This document shows positions 34,984 to 45,050 of a stretch of 64,000 nt of DNA, piece after piece. The stretch lies in contig JAFEVB010000037.1 of assembly GCA_032629725.1 (NCBI GenBank), forward strand, positions 800,088 to 864,087, read 5' to 3'. The notes under the pieces were generated by a model that was not told where the DNA came from, made no database searches, and was given only the letters and a program-made list of their open reading frames with translations. Within the stretch, counting starts at the first letter, position 1. Every line of letters starts with the position of its first letter. Made by a program: the position numbers and the translations under genes. The DNA is from Gremmenia infestans. Taxonomy: Eukaryota > Ascomycota > Leotiomycetes > Helotiales > Hamatocanthoscyphaceae.

Positions 34984-37086
34984 TCACCTACTCAACCCAT
35001 CACCATTCAACTGTAGTAAATCATCCACATCCACATCCATCACCACATCAAGAATCCTCATCCCTCCCTCATCATCCCACGCAATTCGTCCTTCGATAGC
35101 AGCCCTCATAAGCCCCTCCCCAGCAACCTCCTTCTCCCCCGTAAACGGATCCCACTCAAACCCCTCCTTCAACCACATCCACCTTAGATACGCCCGCAGC
35201 TCTTTATCCTCAGGCACAACTCTCATCCACTCCGGCTGGAACCCCTCCTGCGTACTGCCCTCGCCATTCCAACCTGTCGCTAGTCCGCGGAGTACATCGC
35301 GGCAGAAAATCCGCCAGGAATCCATCGCGTAGGGCCCTTGTGTCATGTGCCCGATTTCCCACGCTGAGCGAATGTCATCATCGGATAGGATTTCGCCTTT
35401 CTTGATATCACGCCCGGCGTCCTTGGTAGGGTAGCCGCGCACCGCATAGCGTCTTCCTTTTGTCGGAGGGTCCTCGAGCCATATCTTAGCGTACGTTTGG
35501 TATGTCGCTGCGCGCTGATTCTGTAGTCCTAGATGGCGGATTATGGAAACGATGTCTTCTGTATTAGCATTGATGAGGGATTCTGGCGTGGGGTATTGCG
35601 ACATGAGCGAGTAGAAGACGGGGATGGCGTGTTTGCCGTGGGTGCGGATGAGGAATGTGACGGCGATGAGGAGGCGGAAGGGGTCGTTGGCTAGCTTTTC
35701 TTGGATGAGACCGAAGGTTGGGGAGGCGAGAGGGGGGAAGGGAATGCAGGATATGAGACCACCTGGAGAGCGTTTCTTAGGGCTGTCCTGGGGGGAGTTG
35801 TCATCTTCGTCTTCTTTCTTTGGTGTTGTAGGAAGAGCAGACTTTGAGCTTTCGCCTTTTGAGGGTTTGGGAACTCTTGTCTTGCTGGATTTGGAGGGTG
35901 TAATGGGTGGTGTCATGAAGTAAGGTGATTTGGCAGGAGGGCGCTTTGATTTTGCTTTGATCTTGATACCGGGTTCGATAGATGTACCTTTATCTTTCCC
36001 TATTAGTCGATTTGCATCTAGCTCTTCGACAAGAGAATTGTGTTCTTGTGGAATAGAAGATGGAGAGGCATCGATTGGTTCCTGCTTCGTGCTGTGAGGT
36101 GTGGGTGTTTTGGAGAAGCGTCCATTTTTGTCTCTTGAATAGCTCCGAGATCTTCCTTCAGATGTAGCAGTAGAAGCCCTCCTCTTCGTCGCTGTAGCAC
36201 TACGGGATTCTGATCGACCTCGCGAGGCAAACATCCCATTCGAATCCCGTACGATATCCGAGGATTTAGCAGAAGACATCGAAGAAGCGCGCCGTCTTGC
36301 TTTTCTAACCTCCAATTCTGCGCTATGAACTGATATTGAATTGCTTCTAGATGCGAACCTCCCTCTCGAATCTCGCATAACCCCAGACTTTGCGGAAGAT
36401 ACAGAATATGCTCGTCGTCTTATGATCGTAGGTTCATAATCGGCGTCTTTGACTGGCTCAGACTTGCCTCTCTTTGTAAATCGCCCCTCCGAATCTCGTA
36501 CATTATAGGACTTTGCGAAAGGCATTGAACTAGTATGCTGTTCTTCGATGCTAGGTGTATACTCAACGTCCGATTCATGTTCTGGTTCCATTTTCACTGC
36601 TGAAGAGAATCTCCCCTTGTTATCGCGTACGGGTGTGAAAGAAGTTGTAGAAGTCGCTTTGGAAGCCCTTCGTTTTCGTGCTCTGAATTGCGGACTGCCG
36701 ACCTCAATCGAGGAATGAACATCCTCAAATGGGGGTGTAGATGGTGCCCTTGGATGTTCTCTTGGCGATTGTATATTGTTAAAGTTATTAAGACTGTGAT
36801 CCAAGTTCATAGGGCCTGATTGAGCCGGGCTTGAACTCGAGCTGTTGTCATATCCTTGAGTTTGTAAAGCAGCTCCATCCTCATCTGTGCTATTGGATGG
36901 TGTTATATGATCGCTATCCACAGGAACCCAGGTCTTGGAAGGCGTGTAGACAATAACCTTTATTGAGCGAGTGGGTGTGCTAGGCGGCTCAAGTTGCGGA
37001 ACATCAGTCTCCTGTATTTTCGAAGTGTCCGTCTGTTGTTCCAAGCTACCTTCATTATCAATATCGTGTTCTCCGGTACTATTCAT
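34984..37086 (-). CDS. MBD4-like HhH-GPD DNA glycosylase with repeated basic N-terminal region
   Basis: A single exon of 700 aa. The catalytic domain occupies about residues 445-690: IPFPPLASPTFGLIQEKL, then a helix-hairpin-helix-like section ending LGLQNQRAA, then GPYAMDSWRIFCRD. The Asp in MDSWRIFC (about 586) matches the catalytic Asp of MBD4, which excises T or U from G mismatches left by deamination of 5-methylcytosine or cytosine. There is no methyl-CpG-binding domain. Instead residues 138-330 hold five degenerate units of about 42 aa with RRRAxS and RDSxGRF motifs, probably a DNA- or RNA-binding basic region. The gene begins only 38 nt after the stop of the next gene upstream on the same strand. 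Confidence 0.87.
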   Translation of the reverse strand: MNSTGEHDIDNEGSLEQQTDTSKIQETDVPQLEPPSTPTRSIKVIVYTPSKTWVPVDSDHITPSNSTDEDGAALQTQGYDNSSSSSPAQSGPMNLDHSLNNFNNIQSPREHPRAPSTPPFEDVHSSIEVGSPQFRARKRRASKATSTTSFTPVRDNKGRFSSAVKMEPEHESDVEYTPSIEEQHTSSMPFAKSYNVRDSEGRFTKRGKSEPVKDADYEPTIIRRRAYSVSSAKSGVMRDSRGRFASRSNSISVHSAELEVRKARRRASSMSSAKSSDIVRDSNGMFASRGRSESRSATATKRRASTATSEGRSRSYSRDKNGRFSKTPTPHSTKQEPIDASPSSIPQEHNSLVEELDANRLIGKDKGTSIEPGIKIKAKSKRPPAKSPYFMTPPITPSKSSKTRVPKPSKGESSKSALPTTPKKEDEDDNSPQDSPKKRSPGGLISCIPFPPLASPTFGLIQEKLANDPFRLLIAVTFLIRTHGKHAIPVFYSLMSQYPTPESLINANTEDIVSIIRHLGLQNQRAATYQTYAKIWLEDPPTKGRRYAVRGYPTKDAGRDIKKGEILSDDDIRSAWEIGHMTQGPYAMDSWRIFCRDVLRGLATGWNGEGSTQEGFQPEWMRVVPEDKELRAYLRWMWLKEGFEWDPFTGEKEVAGEGLMRAAIEGRIAWDDEGGMRILDVVMDVDVDDLLQLNGDGLSR
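36097..36675 (-). repeat. Five coding repeats with RDSxGRF motif
   Basis: Inside the glycosylase gene, the motif R-D-(N/S/K)-x-G-(R/M)-F recurs at residues 155-160, 198-203, 239-244, 280-286 and 319-324, each preceded by an Arg-rich Ser/Ala segment. Units have diverged, so this is an old duplication. Confidence 0.8.
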
Positions 37087-37099
37087 ATCCAGGATTTGA

Positions 37100-37137
37100 T
37101 TACCACTCGCAGAGCCCTGGTCTCCTACGAGTGGTAA
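37100..37137 (-). promoter_or_regulatory. 10-bp stem-loop in the gap between two same-strand genes
   Basis: TTACCACTCG (37100-37109) and CGAGTGGTAA (37128-37137) are perfect inverted repeats with an 18-nt loop. The TAG stop of the upstream gene (37125-37127) lies in the loop next to the stem, and the next ATG follows 14 nt after the other arm. Role unknown. Confidence 0.6.
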
Positions 37138-39174
37138 CCTTTTGAATCTCCATTCGCGATCTCGGTATCAACCTCCATGGCATCCGTGCTGGACTTTTCA
37201 TTCTTCACTCGATCCCGTCTGCCGGCTTTGACTTTTTTGGTGTTGGTATTGGGCAGTTCGGTCAGAGGTTCGTCGATGACTGCTTCGGTGGGTTCTGGCT
37301 TGGCCTCGGTCTCCTTCTTTGGCTTCTTTCCTCGATTGCGGCGTTTCTTCTCAGATGGAGCTTCAGTGTTGACGTGATCAGATGTGGTAGTCTGTTCGAC
37401 AGCGTCCATGACTTCAGCTCCCGGGACAACCTCACTCTTCTTCTCAGATGGAGCTTCGTTTTTAACTTGATCAGAAGCGGGAGTCTGTTCAACACCGTCC
37501 ATGACCCCAGCTTGCGGTACAACCTCATCAGCAGGCGTCTTCGTCTTTGGCTTTCGAGACTTCCTGGCTTTCTTCTTTGGTTTCTCGCCATCCTCAAGAC
37601 CTGGAACAGCAATAACATCCTTCGCCTTGTTCGGTTTAACAACACTCTCAACGCCGTCCTTTACAGCTGACTCCTCACCTTCTTGACCAGCCGCACCTTC
37701 CGGAAGAGCATTCTGATTCCTCTTACGCTTCCTCCTTCCACTCTTCTCTTTTTTCAGCTCCTCCGTTTCCTCAGCCGTGACTTTCTTCTTGACACTCTTT
37801 TCTTTCTCCTGGTTCGCAATTTTCTTCTTCTCTTTCACCCATCCCTTCTCCTCAACAACAATCCCAGTCCTCACTGGCACATTGGCCTTTGCTGCCTCAA
37901 CGGCTGCTCTACTCTTAGCAATCGAATCCTGTAGCCCCTTAGGCAGAGAGGAGTTTTTGGTATATTGCTGAGATGTTGCTTCCTTGGAGGGCTTTTCGGC
38001 TACAGGGACTTCTTCTGCGGCAGCAATAACGGTAGTAGTCGCAGGAGCGGTTTTGTTCTTCCTCGCCGCCCTCCTTGCCTCATCGGATGCCATCCTCTGT
38101 TCATGCGTTCTCACGACGGGAGCAGACGGTGCTGACGTAGTCTCGCCTTGCTTGGTCGCCTTTACTCTGGTTCTCTTGTCTCTTCTCCTTTGTGACTTCG
38201 TCTTCCCACTAGATCCGTTTACCGACACTTCGTCGAGATCCAGCTTGGCTGCTGTCTCTTCTGTAGGATTCTGAGGTGGGGTGTCTACGGATTTCTCCTT
38301 CTTGGCCCTCTTAGCAGCTTTCTGACCTGCGTATTCCTCCTTCTTCTTCAGCTCCTCCACCCCCAGTTCTTTCTTCACCTTTTTGGCTTTCGGCTCTGAA
38401 ACCCCAACCTCCAGAACAGTCGTCCCAGCATCATCACCCTCATACCACGTCTGCGAGCCTTGAAGCTGTGGCTGCGGCGCTACAGCATCCTCAACAGGGC
38501 GCTTTTCTTCTTTCTTCAAATCTCGTTTCCTCTTCCGTCGTGTTGTCTTGGAGTCTGCCACTGCATCTTCCTTGTCCTGCGAAATCGGCCGCGGTTGGCT
38601 TGAAGGAGATGCCGATGCGTCCTCCTCATCGTCCGAAACTGGTCGTGGCTGGCTACTCGGCGGCGCATAGTCCTGGGCTCCATCTTCAGATTCCTGCCAC
38701 ACGAACAATTAGCATAGATCGATCATCCAATCGCAACTATACACAAGAAAACATAACAGAACATACCTCAATCCTCTCCAACTCCCTAATCTTCTTCACC
38801 TGACTCTGACTACTCTCATCCGCAGTCGAGCTCGGAATCTCCGTCCTGCCCTTCTTGCCCTTCTTCCCCAATACCACGCCCATTGAACTCAAACCCTTCG
38901 CCTTTGACTTTGACTTTGACTTTGAATTTGATGTCGGAGGTAGATCGAGATTATCATCCTCATAATCATCCTCCTCAGACCCCGAGCCAGAATTCCGTCG
39001 TGCATCATTACTACTATCCTCGCCCCTCCAAACGCGCGACGCAGAAGCCATATCGCGTAGATCGAGCGTCAGAGAACCAGGGTGTAAAAGCTCCCACGCT
39101 GCAAAGGATGATATATCGGATACTGATGCTGATGCTGATGCTGATGCTGATGCTGTAGGTGAGGGAGTGCACAT
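37125..39174 (-). CDS. Lysine-rich nuclear/nucleolar-type protein, unknown function
   Basis: Exons are 39174-38767 and 38693-37125; the 73-bp intron (GTATGT ... GTGGCAG) joins in phase 0. The product is about 658 aa from ATG 39174. An alternative start at 39051 (MASASRVW) has a better context. Composition is dominated by Lys, Glu, Ala and Ser with many KKKKRKR-type clusters typical of nucleolar proteins, two near-copies of a 35-residue unit ending in NEAPSEKK and NTEAPSEKK, and an Ala-Ser run near the N-terminus from a GATGCT microsatellite. No catalytic domain is visible. It ends 38 nt before the glycosylase start. Confidence 0.7.
39124..39154. repeat. GATGCT coding microsatellite
   Basis: About five tandem TGATGC units encode an Ala-Ser run close to the N-terminus of the lysine-rich protein, if the upstream start codon is used. 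Confidence 0.8.
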
Positions 39175-39626
39175 CAATCAATTGGCCAGTTCAGATCTAT
39201 CTCAATCCCGTTCGCGTGTTTGTTCGTGGAAGAAAGAAGAGTCTGGTGGGGAGAGGAGCTTGAGATCGGATTTTTTTTTGATTTTTTAGCGAAGATACTG
39301 TATACAGTAAGTAATTTTCTGCGATAAAGAATGGTCGGGTTCTTATCTACTACTGTACTGTAAGTGAATTGTAGGGAATTGAGGAATTGAATTTAGAAGC
39401 ATTGCCATAAGATTATGATTATGATTCTGGTAAGGATAGGATCACAGAGGGCAAAGAAAGGATGATTTAAAAGTATTTGCAGTTGAAAATTCTTCTCCCC
39501 ATTTATACACACACAACTACACCCTTCCTTTTCTGTCTGCATAATAAACTAATAGCACAAGCACAATCCCTCATTCGCTCCCTCCCCTCCCCGTCTAAAC
39601 AAAAGAAAGGCGTCTATGAGTGATAT
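39175..39626. other. Intergenic region, 450 bp
   Basis: Promoter of the lysine-rich gene and 3' flank of cytochrome c1, both on the minus strand. A T9 run lies near 39270. Nothing else is seen. Confidence 0.5.
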
Positions 39627-40882
39627 CTAGTGGCCTCTACGCCCTCCCATTTTCGGTGCCGCATAAGCAACCTTCCTCGTCTTTATAGGAGACCATTTAT
39701 ATCTCTTGACCCAGACACTCAGCGCAAACAAGGCCGATGTAAGAACCAGCACCTTCATGCCCATCTTCTTGCGCTGATCCATCTCGGGCTCCGCAGACCA
39801 GTTCAGGAACTCCACAACATCCTTCGCCATCTGTGAAGTGGTAGCCGGTGTCTCGTCCTCGTATTCCACAAGTTCGTTGTACAGCACGCGGGCCATGGCA
39901 ATACCGGTACCGGGGAAGTAAGGGTTGAAGTTCAGACCTTCTGGCACAACGGCTCCAGCGGGCGTTTCTTCAGGGTACCCGGTGAGCAACGAGAAGATGT
40001 AATCACAGCCTCCGTGGCGGGCCTTAACCATGAGAGACAAGTCGGGAGGGAGAGCACCATTGTTGGCAGCGCGAGCAGCCTCGTCGTTCTTGTACGGCGA
40101 GGGAAGGTAGTCGGATAGCTTTCCGGGTCGCTTCTCGATCTCGCCTTCGTCATTGGGCTCGCTGTCGTACTCGTTTTCTTCCGCCATTGCTTTGGCTTCG
40201 TCAACGGTGAGGACGGTACCAACGAGAGATCGGTATGGGATTCTCGACAGGGAGTGGCAGGAAGAGCAGACTTCGCGGTAGACTTGGAAACCTCGGCGGA
40301 GACTGTAAAATGTTAAATGAGGGCTTCTTTCTTGGGTGGCGGACTCGTTCTTACGCTTGGTGGTCGAAAGTCTTGTTGTATTGTGCGTGTACCCATGGGT
40401 ATTTGGTGGGGTGCAGACTATTTAGAATCAGCAACTATTCTCACACGATTGATGAAAGCTCCGATTTGCCATCGTTGAAGGCCCGAGTATCCGAATCATC
40501 AACCAGGCGCAATTGAAGCTCGCCCATAGATTTCCGAACTCACCCTTCTTCAACCGGTGTCATGGCATGTAGCTCAGGACCGTATAGATGGTAGTACCAT
40601 GCCATTGAACCAATGGCCACAGCAGTCGCAGCAGTTCCGGCAGCGTTTAGCTTGAACGGAGACGCAGCTTCGGTGGAAGTGCTCGCAGCACGCTATTTAC
40701 ACATTGTCAGCTTGCTCAGCTTGCCTTGCAATTCCTCCCAAGTCTCCATATATCGCCCTCTGAGCTCGCCGGAGCTCATTGATTTCGTACCCGGGATGGG
40801 GCGAGGTGTTGCATCGTACCTTGGTAGTGTTAACAGCTGCATTCCGGACGGCGCCGACAAGTAGTCGTGATCTGGCCAACAT
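39627..40882 (-). CDS. CYT1: Cytochrome c1, heme protein of complex III
   Basis: The c-type heme subunit of the mitochondrial bc1 complex, which passes electrons from the Rieske protein to cytochrome c. Exons are 40882-40820, 40692-40544, 40417-40355 and 40302-39627; introns of 127, 126 and 52 bp all join in frame for 316 aa. Residues 1-22 look like a matrix-targeting start, followed by a hydrophobic sorting segment (AAGTAATAVAIGSMAWYY). The heme site is C104-S-S-C107-H108 (REVCSSCHSL). The axial Met lies in GTGIAMARVL. The C-terminal membrane anchor is MKVLVLTSALFALSVWV, ending in a basic matrix tail. Confidence 0.96.
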
Positions 40883-41310
40883 GGTGATCGAGCAGCGCGG
40901 GTAGCTGGGGATCACTTCGCAGGGGAGACGGCGGCTCAATTGGGTGGTGGGGAGGTGTTGATTGATGTTGTTGTCGCAGTTGGATGGAGAGAATCGTAAA
41001 ATTAGCGTCGACTATTAGAACGCAATGCATCTTATTGGCTGCCGAGGGATTGGCCATGCACGTGACTACAAGCTTGTTTTTGACATTATTTCTTGGGACG
41101 AAGAGTTCCCGGGATGGTATTATATATCTTTCTATGCCAATTGTTTCTACGATGAGTGCATTTTAAAAATGACAATGTGAAGGCAGTCAGTTTTTTCCAT
41201 TTCTATTTCCCTAGAATTGTATGTATAAAGACAATTTTGCTCAATTGTATCAAACTTTTGATGTATGCAACCCGTATTATCCCTAGAACTCCCAGCAACA
41301 TGCTTCATAT
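40883..41310. other. Intergenic region, 430 bp
   Basis: Cytochrome c1 promoter and DAHP synthase 3' flank. No further feature is seen. Confidence 0.5.
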
Positions 41311-42614
41311 TCAAGAATGTCCATTTGGGCCTTTGACCAATTCTCTCCGCTGCTTGACAGCTTTTGCCAGTGCCTCGAGAACCGACTCTGTGTCTTCCCA
41401 TCCAATACATGCATCTGTGATACTGACACCGTACTTTAGACCTGCCTTACCTTCCTTGGGAACTTTCTGAGCGCCTACAGCCTTCAATTAGCACAGTCTC
41501 AAAGCCTAGGATGAAGAAACTTACCCTCATTGATATTACTCTCAATCATAACCCCCATAATCGCTTGCTCACCCTTGGAGATCTGCTCCGCAAGCACCGC
41601 TGCAACCTTTGGCTGATTCTTATGATTCTTCAGCGAATTCCCATGACTGCAATCGACCATCAGCCGTCCATTAACGCCACTCTTGGCTAGCTGAGCCTTC
41701 GCTTCCGCAATACTCTCAGCATCGTAATTCGTGCCCTTCGTCCCACCCCGTAGAATAACGAAGCAATCCTCATTCCCCACCGTGCCCACAATAGCCACCA
41801 CACCCGGCTTCGTCACAGACAAGAAATGATGCGGATGTCTAACTGCTCCAATGGCATCAATCGCTACCCCCAGTGTCCCATCTGTGCCGTTCTTGAACCC
41901 AACCGGGAAAGACAATCCACTCGCCAACTCCCTATGCAATTGTGATTCCGTGGTCCTCGCACCAACGGCACCGAGAGATAGCAAATCAGCAGTGAACTGC
42001 GGCGATATCGTATCTAACATCTCACTCGCAAGCGGCATGCCCTTCTCCGTCAAATCCACAAACAACTGCCTCGCAGTCCTCAACCCCTTGTTAATCTTGA
42101 AACTGTTGTCGATATCCGGATCATTAATCAACCCCTTCCATCCCACCGTCGTTCTAGGCTTCTCCAAGTAACTCCGCATGACGATGAGTAAATCATCTGC
42201 GTATTTCTCCTTCAAAACGACGAGCTTGGACGCGTATTCGAGAGCAGCGGCTGGGTCGTGGATTGAACATGGTCCAATGACGACGAGGAGGCGACCTTGT
42301 GCATCGGTACCGTTTACAACGGCGACTGCCTCGTTGCGTCCAGCGAGCACGGTTTCTTTGGATTTGGGCGTTTGGGGGATTTCGTGCTGGAGGAGATCGG
42401 GGGGCGTGAGGGGATTGTAGCCTCGGACTGACGAGGAATTAGTCTTTGAATATATAGTGGAGTGTAGAATTCGAAGTCTTACTGCGCCAATCCTCGGAGC
42501 TTCCTGTATTGCCCACATGGGGGTTCTCGATATGGTACTTCTATTGTTGGAAGTGGCGTTAGAATTCTGCAGACATCTTTGCAATTGCATCGGCATTGGA
42601 CTTACTTGAGCCAT
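41311..42614 (-). CDS. ARO3: 3-deoxy-D-arabino-heptulosonate 7-phosphate (DAHP) synthase
   Basis: Condenses phosphoenolpyruvate and erythrose 4-phosphate in the first step of the shikimate pathway. Exons are 42614-42606 (9 nt, MAQ), 42540-42483, 42427-41525 and 41474-41311; introns of 65, 55 and 50 bp join in frame, 377 aa. Class I motifs are present: VIGPCSIHD, RSYLEKPRTTVGWKG, GARTTESQLHRELASGLSFPVGFKNGTDG (split here for length: GARTTESQLH and GFKNGTDG), CSHGNS and MIESNINEG. The N-terminus (EDWRIRGYNPLTPPDLLQ) and the SVTKPGV segment look closer to yeast Aro3, the phenylalanine-inhibited isoenzyme, than to Aro4. The isoenzyme label is the less certain part. Confidence 0.93.
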
Positions 42615-43380
42615 GATGGTAGGATAGCAATTGTACAGGGCAATTGACCAGCCGAGTAGGTTATTAAAGGTTGATGGAAAAAGGGAGGAAAGAAGTAGAT
42701 ATTGTGGTGTGAGTCAACCCTCCTCCTACCGTGTGCAAAGAATCATGGCGGGGAAGAATGATATTTTTAGTGGATCCCGGCGCGCCCGCTATCATCCCGA
42801 TAAAAGCCTGTCAATCGAGTTCTGGGGGGCAAGAAGTCTTCTATTATTATAGCCAATTATTATCTTCATATAATCACCAATAAGACATTTCGGACACCGA
42901 AGTATTGTTTCCTCAGTCCTATCCTTTCATAGTACTAGCTACTTGTCAGAGCACGCCCTTAAGAGCACGCCCTTAAAGTTAAGGGCGTGCTCTGACAATT
43001 AATTCCTAAGAACTGCTTCCATTACTTTAGAAACGAGAGAAATACCTCTTATTCGGCATTGAAGTTACATGTCCATACCGGTATCAATGATCAAGTAAAG
43101 CAATAAACCCCGTCGGGCTCCGGACTTTTATTCTGCAGTCGGAGACTTGTTCCAGCGAATTGGCAATTTGTAAGTACTATTACTCTTCTCGAATTGGGAA
43201 ACATCATGAATGGCTCATGGGAAAGAAGAGCGAGGTCTTTAATCTAGTAATCGTTGCAAAACGCAGGCACTCGTTTCTCCAGGATCCCTGCAGATTGCCT
43301 GCAAACACCTATCTAGCCATCCTCTATAACACGCCACTAGGAATCGAATCATCTCACCAGCAAGCTTTAACATAATACAT
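42615..43380. other. Intergenic region, 765 bp, with a perfect hairpin
   Basis: Promoter side of the DAHP synthase gene and 3' flank of GPD1. The only strong feature is the inverted repeat at 42943-42998. Confidence 0.6.
42943..42998. repeat. Perfect 20-bp inverted repeat with an internal tandem copy
   Basis: Arms 42943-42962 and 42979-42998 are exact reverse complements (TTGTCAGAGCACGCCCTTAA on the left). The 15 bases AGAGCACGCCCTTAA occur twice in a row (42948-42962 and 42962-42976), so the right arm can pair with either copy: a tight hairpin with a 2-nt loop or a longer one with a 16-nt loop. Confidence 0.9.
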
Positions 43381-44824
43381 CTAAGCGTCGGCGCGCGCAA
43401 CTAGATCTGGGATATCATCTACCGTGTTCCGTCCTTCTAAGATATCTGCTTGGATTAGTATCTGTCTCAGTTTCCACGAGATTGGATGGATCTTACCAAT
43501 AACTGCTTTGAAAAGTGGGTATTCGTCAACAACTCCCCGAGTTTGCAAGAAGCTGTTCACCTCTTTTGCGGTACTCGTTCCCTGCAACTTTTGCCCGTTC
43601 AACTCTGTCTTTTCAACTTCATCCACACTGACCCCTCTTTCAACAGCCAACTTCGCACATTTGAAATTCCTGCCTCCACTGCAACTGGTAATCAAGTCTG
43701 CAACACCGCAACTCTCCTCGGTGAACGTCCCTGCATGGACAGAATGCCCAAAGAACTCCTTGCCGAACTTCACCATCTCTAATAAACCCACTCGCATGAT
43801 AGCTGCCTTGGCATTGTCACCCCATCCTCTCCCATCTACGAATCCTGCTGCGAGTGCGACAATGTTCTTCAGCGCTCCTCCGAGCGAAACACCAGCAACA
43901 TCGTCCACCATGCGGACATGGAAATATGGTCTGTGGAATAATGTTTTGAAAAGGGCGTGGTCGAGAGGGGGATAGTCGGTTGGCAAGGCCTTCAACTTTG
44001 TCTTGCTGACTCTGCCTCTTACATCCTTATGTTCCCCGTCTGCTGGTGTAATAACAAGATTGATTTGCGAGCTCGATGGACTTGGGGCTCGAGAATCGAT
44101 AGCGGGGGGATCGTATGCGATGGTTGTTTCTGACCATTTCTCCTGGGCGATTTCGTTGGCAATGTTTGCTCCCGATAGAGCGCCGCAGTAAATGCCTAGC
44201 CCTTCACCAATCCACTCGCTGAAGAGACTAATTTCGGAGGATGTGACGTTCACTCCTTTTATGCAGGATATGCCTCGGGCGAAGGGAAGGATGTGTCCTT
44301 CTAATTGTTTCGATATGCGACCGATGAACTGGTGGGGTAGATTGAAGACAAGGATTGTGGAGTCCTTTACTGCATCAACGACGGAGGGGTTTGCGACAAC
44401 GTTCGCGGGGAGGGCAATGTTGGGTAGGTATTTGACGTTCTCGTGGTATTTGTTGATTACTGCCGTGAGCTTCTGAGGGCCATCTGCGGAGGCATCAAAG
44501 TGCTTAGAGTCTTTGGGTAGAGTGACCTCCTCTTCGTAGACCCACATCTGTACATCTTCCTCAAAGATGTCCGGGTAGGCTTTGGTGTTTTCGGCGACGA
44601 TTTTAGCAATTGTAGACCCCCTGGTGGGGTTAGAGGTTTATAGTAGCTAGAGTCAAAACCTAGACATACCAATTTCCTGATCCCACTACCGTCACTTTGT
44701 GCTTCTTGGTGGGAGCGCCGAGTGTTGCCATATTGTGCCGTTGGGGTAGAGTGAGATGGCGGGATGTCTGTGCAATTCTTACGGCAGCTTGAGAGGAAGT
44801 TCTTGCTGTGAGTCGCATGAGCAT
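43381..44824 (-). CDS. GPD1: NAD-dependent glycerol-3-phosphate dehydrogenase
   Basis: Reduces dihydroxyacetone phosphate to glycerol 3-phosphate for glycerol and lipid synthesis and NADH re-oxidation. Exons are 44824-44670 and 44620-43381 (49-bp intron splitting VGSGNW-GSTIAK, the NAD-binding motif). The length is 464 aa from 44824 or 433 aa from the internal ATG 44731 (MATLGAP). The upstream start adds residues RIAQTSRHL (16-24), matching the peroxisomal PTS2 pattern and resembling the PTS2 of yeast Gpd1. The segment is also Arg-rich without acids, so a mitochondrial signal is possible. ATG 44731 has the stronger context (AATATGG); those at 44824 and 44818 are weaker. Conserved NLPHQF, GALKNIVALAAGF and active-site Lys are present. 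Confidence 0.95.
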
Positions 44825-44836
44825 ATGGATGGGATG

Positions 44837-44880
44837 GGAAGGGAAGGGAAGGGAAGGGGAGGGAAGTGAAGGGAAGTGAA
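44837..44880. repeat. GGGAA microsatellite
   Basis: Tandem GGGAA units with GTGAA variants, 13-57 bp upstream of the first GPD1 ATG, so probably transcribed in its leader. Confidence 0.8.
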
Positions 44881-45020
44881 GTGTAAAGTCAAAGGCGGGG
44901 TATCAAAAATGTTGAGGCTGAGACATGAAGCTTCTTGGTCTTGTGCCAAAAGTTCTTAAGTTTGGAAGCTACCAAGACGGTGATGCAGGGATGGTTGACC
45001 GCTCTCGGGAAGAAAAAAGA

Positions 45021-45050
45021 TGGAGGGGAGAGGAGAGGAGAGGAGAGGAG
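45021..45050. repeat. GAGAG microsatellite
   Basis: Five tandem GGAGA units; simple-sequence tract in the divergent promoter region. Confidence 0.75.

Noticed and set aside
41156..41470. A 104-codon plus-strand frame at the DAHP synthase 3' end
   Set aside because: It is antisense to the last exon of the DAHP synthase gene and its 3' flank.
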